Shown here in pieces: positions 7,164-9,657 of a DNA stretch of 9,657 nucleotides. Every line of letters begins with the position of its first letter. Positions within the stretch are counted from its first letter, which is position 1. A model generated the notes under the pieces. It ran no database searches, was not told the DNA's origin, and saw only the letters and a list, made by a program, of their open reading frames with translations. The stretch is from Desulfonema limicola (GTDB taxonomy: Bacteria; Desulfobacterota; Desulfobacteria; Desulfobacterales; Desulfosalsimonadaceae), in contig DYLE01000086.1 in NCBI GenBank assembly GCA_020722245.1, positions 1 to 9,657 of the forward strand, in the 5' to 3' direction. The position numbers and the translations under genes are program-made.

Positions 7164-7844
7164 ATGAACACACCCAAGGAACTGATTCAAGCGATTCAAA
7201 AAACAACCGTCGATGTCATTAAAAACCCGGCCGGTTTCTTTGAAACCATGCCGGTTACCGGCGGATTTGTGGATCCCCTGATTTTTCTGGCGGCCATGGG
7301 AATCGTATCCGGGGTGATTCAGGCCATCCTGTCCCTGGTGGGGCTGGGGGCCGAGGTTTCTTTTTTTATGGCCATCGGCGCCATCCTGGTCATGCCGGTG
7401 ATCATCGCTGTGGCCAGTTTTATCAGCGCGGGGATCTTCTTTGTCATCTGGAAGCTCATGGGCTCGAACCAGACCTATGAAGCGGCCTACCGGTGCGTGG
7501 CCTATGCTTCGGGGATTATGCCAGTCATGGTGCTCATCGGGGTTGTTCCGTATCTGGGGGCGGTCATCGGGCTTTTGTGGATGCTGTATCTCATGGTCAT
7601 CGCCTCGGAAAAGGTCCATAAACTGGCTTCTCAAAAAGCCTGGATGGTTTTCGGGATTATTTTTGCGCTGCTGATCATTCTAAACATCAACGCCCAGAGA
7701 ACGGCCAGAAACGCGCAGCGGCAGGTGGAGGAAATCAACCGGCAGATCAAAAGCATGGAAAACATGGCCCCGGAGGAAGCCGGCAAGGCCATGGGCGAAT
7801 TTTTAAAGGGGTTCAAGGAAAGCACGGCCGATACCAAAAAATAG
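7164..7844 (+). CDS. Yip1-family integral membrane protein, function unknown
   Basis: A 226-residue membrane protein with a YIP1-type layout. The N-terminal motif NPAGFFETMP (21-30) precedes about five membrane spans (roughly 36-59, 65-82, 83-98, 109-147 as a long pair, and 159-175). The segment YRCVAYASGIMPVMVLIGVV (109-128) is typical of the family. The last ~50 residues are charged and probably helical (NAQRQVEEINRQIKSMEN), perhaps a cytoplasmic coiled coil. Bacterial members have no established biochemical role. The ATG at 7164 is chosen because AAAGGA (7149-7154) lies 9 bases upstream; the ATG at 7146 has a pyrimidine-rich leader. It stands downstream of tRNA-Pro and converges on the polyferredoxin gene with a 22-base gap. 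Membrane location is clear from sequence; any link to its neighbours is not. Confidence 0.8.
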   Translation: MNTPKELIQAIQKTTVDVIKNPAGFFETMPVTGGFVDPLIFLAAMGIVSGVIQAILSLVGLGAEVSFFMAIGAILVMPVIIAVASFISAGIFFVIWKLMGSNQTYEAAYRCVAYASGIMPVMVLIGVVPYLGAVIGLLWMLYLMVIASEKVHKLASQKAWMVFGIIFALLIILNINAQRTARNAQRQVEEINRQIKSMENMAPEEAGKAMGEFLKGFKESTADTKK

Positions 7845-7866
7845 GCGGCCGAGCCCTGATTTGCTG

Positions 7867-9489
7867 TTACAGCAGGATTTGATTTTCAATGGACCGGGAT
7901 TCTCCGGCCGAAATGATCCGAATGGCGGGGTTTCCCTTCACCGGGCATTTAAACTGGCAGATGCCGCATCCGACGCAGCGCTTCAGATCCACAAACGGCA
8001 GTTTCACGCTGGCGGTTTGTCCGTCCGGCCGGACAATCTCGTCTTCCTTAAAATAAATGGCCTTGGGCGAGGTGGGGCAGTGCTCCTCGCAGACGATGCA
8101 GGGGCCGTTTCCGCTCCAGGGGAGGCATCTTCCCCGATCGATATACGCCGATCCGATAGACACCGGGGTCTTGATCTTCTCTTGCGCCGTGAGCCTTGAA
8201 ATGGCGCCGGTGGGGCAGACGCTGGTGCACAGGGTGCAGGTGTATTCGCAGTATCCCAGGTTCATGTTTAAAACCGGGGTCCAGAACCCGGAAAAGCCCG
8301 CCTCGGCGAACGCCGGCTGGATCACATGGGTGGGGCAGGACTTCATGCACACCCCGCAGCGCTGGCATCGGTCCAGAAACTCCGGCTCCGGCAGGGCGCC
8401 CGGCGGCCGGATCAGGGCGGGCGAATCAACAGAGGCCATTTTCCCGTCCAGGCGTCCCAGCAGTGGGAGGGAGACCCCGGCGAGGATTCCGGTCAAAACC
8501 GCCCGACGGCCCATGTTAATGCCTGTTGCGCTTTGGCTTCTTTTTTTAAAACGAAACGTAAGGGCGTTTTCCCTGCACGCGGCGACACAGTTAAAACACA
8601 TCAGGCATTCCGCCGGCTGCCAGATCTGCCCGGGTTCTGGGCCGGCCGCACCCTGGCAGGCCCTCACGCAGGCCCCGCAATGGGTGCATCGGGCCTCATC
8701 CTTTTCAAGGGTGATGTGAGAAAACCTCGAAAACAGGCCCAGCAGCGCGCCCAAAGGGCAGAGAAACCGGCACCAGAACCTGGGGCGAATGCGGTTTAAA
8801 AACAGAATCACCAGAAAAATCACGCCGATGACCCAGCCGGCCTGAACCACCTGATCCTCATAGCCGAAAACCGGGGCGGAAAGCGCCTCCAGGCCGTAGC
8901 CCAGGTAGTTAAACCCTTTGATGTCGCTTGCGGCCAGGGCTTCGGAAAAATCCCGCAGGCCCGTGCCCATGGCCGGCAGGATCGACACCCCGATGCTTCG
9001 AAATAAAACCGAAATGGGGTCCATAAGCCCGGTGTAGTTTACCCCGACCGCTGCGGCCGCCAGAAAAACAACCAGCAGAAAGTACTTGATCCGGCGCCGG
9101 GAATCGGGCTGGTTGGCTGCGATCATTTCCCGGCCATTGAGCACGGGTCGGATGGCGCCGGTCAGATGATGCAGAGCGCCGAAAGGGCAGATAAAGGCGC
9201 AGAAAAACCGTCCCATCAAAAGGGTGGCGGCGATCAGAAAAATGGCCCAGCCGAAACCGGGCAGCCACTGCCTTGACGAGATCATGGAGGTCAGCCAGAT
9301 CAGGGGATCGAGCTGGAAGAAAAAGGTGACCGGGGCCTGAATGCGGATATCGACAGCTTCGGCAAACGCCATAGAGTAATCTAAATAAACATCCTGAGGA
9401 AGTCGGGTTTTGACCAGCAGAAAAACAAAAAGGCCAAGAAAAAATCCCTGGCAGACGCGACGGATCCATACCAGGTGCGTAAACTTCAT
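7867..9489 (-). CDS. membrane polyferredoxin: NapH-like half fused to NapG-like half
   Basis: A 540-residue iron-sulfur membrane protein, probably moving electrons across or along the inner membrane. Residues 1-320 are NapH-like: about four membrane spans (near 12-27, 77-96, 135-152, 215-233), the two CxxxCP motifs C97/C101 and C240/C244, and two 4Fe-4S motifs (C268, C271, C274, C278; C295, C298, C301, C305). From M326 the sequence restarts like NapG: twin arginines R328-R329 before a hydrophobic stretch (330-345), then four cluster motifs (C375-C385; C418-C425; C455, C464, C467, C471; C505-C515). About six 4Fe-4S clusters result. The ATG at 9489 overlaps the upstream stop (ATGA); a longer frame from 9543 would overlap that gene by 58 bases. 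It is not the classical Nap system, since no napA or napB is seen here. The electron donor and acceptor are unknown. Confidence 0.85.
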   Translation of the reverse strand: MKFTHLVWIRRVCQGFFLGLFVFLLVKTRLPQDVYLDYSMAFAEAVDIRIQAPVTFFFQLDPLIWLTSMISSRQWLPGFGWAIFLIAATLLMGRFFCAFICPFGALHHLTGAIRPVLNGREMIAANQPDSRRRIKYFLLVVFLAAAAVGVNYTGLMDPISVLFRSIGVSILPAMGTGLRDFSEALAASDIKGFNYLGYGLEALSAPVFGYEDQVVQAGWVIGVIFLVILFLNRIRPRFWCRFLCPLGALLGLFSRFSHITLEKDEARCTHCGACVRACQGAAGPEPGQIWQPAECLMCFNCVAACRENALTFRFKKRSQSATGINMGRRAVLTGILAGVSLPLLGRLDGKMASVDSPALIRPPGALPEPEFLDRCQRCGVCMKSCPTHVIQPAFAEAGFSGFWTPVLNMNLGYCEYTCTLCTSVCPTGAISRLTAQEKIKTPVSIGSAYIDRGRCLPWSGNGPCIVCEEHCPTSPKAIYFKEDEIVRPDGQTASVKLPFVDLKRCVGCGICQFKCPVKGNPAIRIISAGESRSIENQILL

Positions 9490-9657
9490 ACGACCACCGA
9501 CTGCCGGTTGATCCGGGTCAGGTCCATGCTTCCCAGACCCCATTTGGCCCCGAGTTGAATAAACCCGATGTCTTCAGGTTTTTTGCCAAACAGCCCGGCG
9601 CTTTCGGCGTCCACGGCCACCGGATCATTGCCTAAAATAAGACGGTGGGCCGCCGTC
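9486..9657 (-). CDS. DUF362-family protein, C-terminal end only
   Basis: Reading leftwards from the window edge, an open frame of 56 residues ends in TGA at 9488-9486. It contains ILGNDPVAVDAESAGLFGKK and, a little further on, PEDIGFIQLGAKWGLG. These match the conserved C-terminal end of DUF362 proteins, where NDPVAVD is followed by a helix and a PEDIG segment. DUF362 proteins are of uncertain function and many are found beside ferredoxin-type genes. The stop overlaps the start of the polyferredoxin (ATGA), so the two are surely co-translated. The N-terminal bulk, including any ferredoxin domain or export signal, lies outside the window. Confidence 0.75.
   Translation of the reverse strand, partial: TAAHRLILGNDPVAVDAESAGLFGKKPEDIGFIQLGAKWGLGSMDLTRINRQSVVV

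Noticed and set aside
7862..7874. Hairpin TGCTG-TTA-CAGCA between the convergent Yip1-family and polyferredoxin genes as a two-way terminator
   Set aside because: The stem has 5 pairs, contains the polyferredoxin stop codon in its loop and lacks a T run on either side.
8057..8799. Overlapping plus-strand open frames opposite the polyferredoxin gene
   Set aside because: The minus-strand frame has six ordered 4Fe-4S motifs. The plus-strand products are arginine/proline/glycine-rich shadows without domains.

Overview
The window looks like a core-chromosome segment of an anaerobic deltaproteobacterium, most likely a sulfate-reducing member of Desulfobacterota. This is inferred from three things: the contiguous tig-clpP-clpX-lon cluster, the multi-cluster membrane ferredoxin paired with a DUF362 protein, and the moderately GC-rich codon use. 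The sequence alone does not settle genus or species. No mobile element, CRISPR array or rRNA was seen.

Left half (minus strand, about 6000 down to 1). A protein quality-control block reads leftwards: tRNA-Leu(TAG), tig (trigger factor), clpP, clpX, lon, and then a tRNA-Val(TAC) cut by the window edge. Gaps between the protein genes are 38, 1 and 7 bases, so the four are probably one operon. tRNA-Leu ends only 60 bases before tig and may share its transcript. tRNA-Val has a candidate promoter of its own behind lon. Trigger factor folds nascent chains. ClpX unfolds substrates and feeds them to ClpP. Lon is an independent ATP-dependent protease.

Middle (plus strand, about 6042 to 7844). An AT-rich divergent intergenic region carries a long interrupted inverted repeat and a perfect -10 box. 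It is followed by an exported zinc amidase of the Amidase_3 family (cell-wall hydrolase), tRNA-Pro(TGG) and a Yip1-family integral membrane protein of unknown function.

Right end (minus strand, 9657 down to 7867). The last 56 codons of a DUF362-family gene overlap, by ATGA, a 540-residue membrane polyferredoxin. That protein reads as a NapH-like membrane half joined to a NapG-like half with an internal twin-arginine signal. It therefore looks like a protein inserted by Sec and Tat together, and it is the most interesting item here. It converges on the Yip1 gene with a 22-base gap.

Most of the window is well-known housekeeping machinery. The findings are modest, apart from the polyferredoxin/DUF362 redox module.
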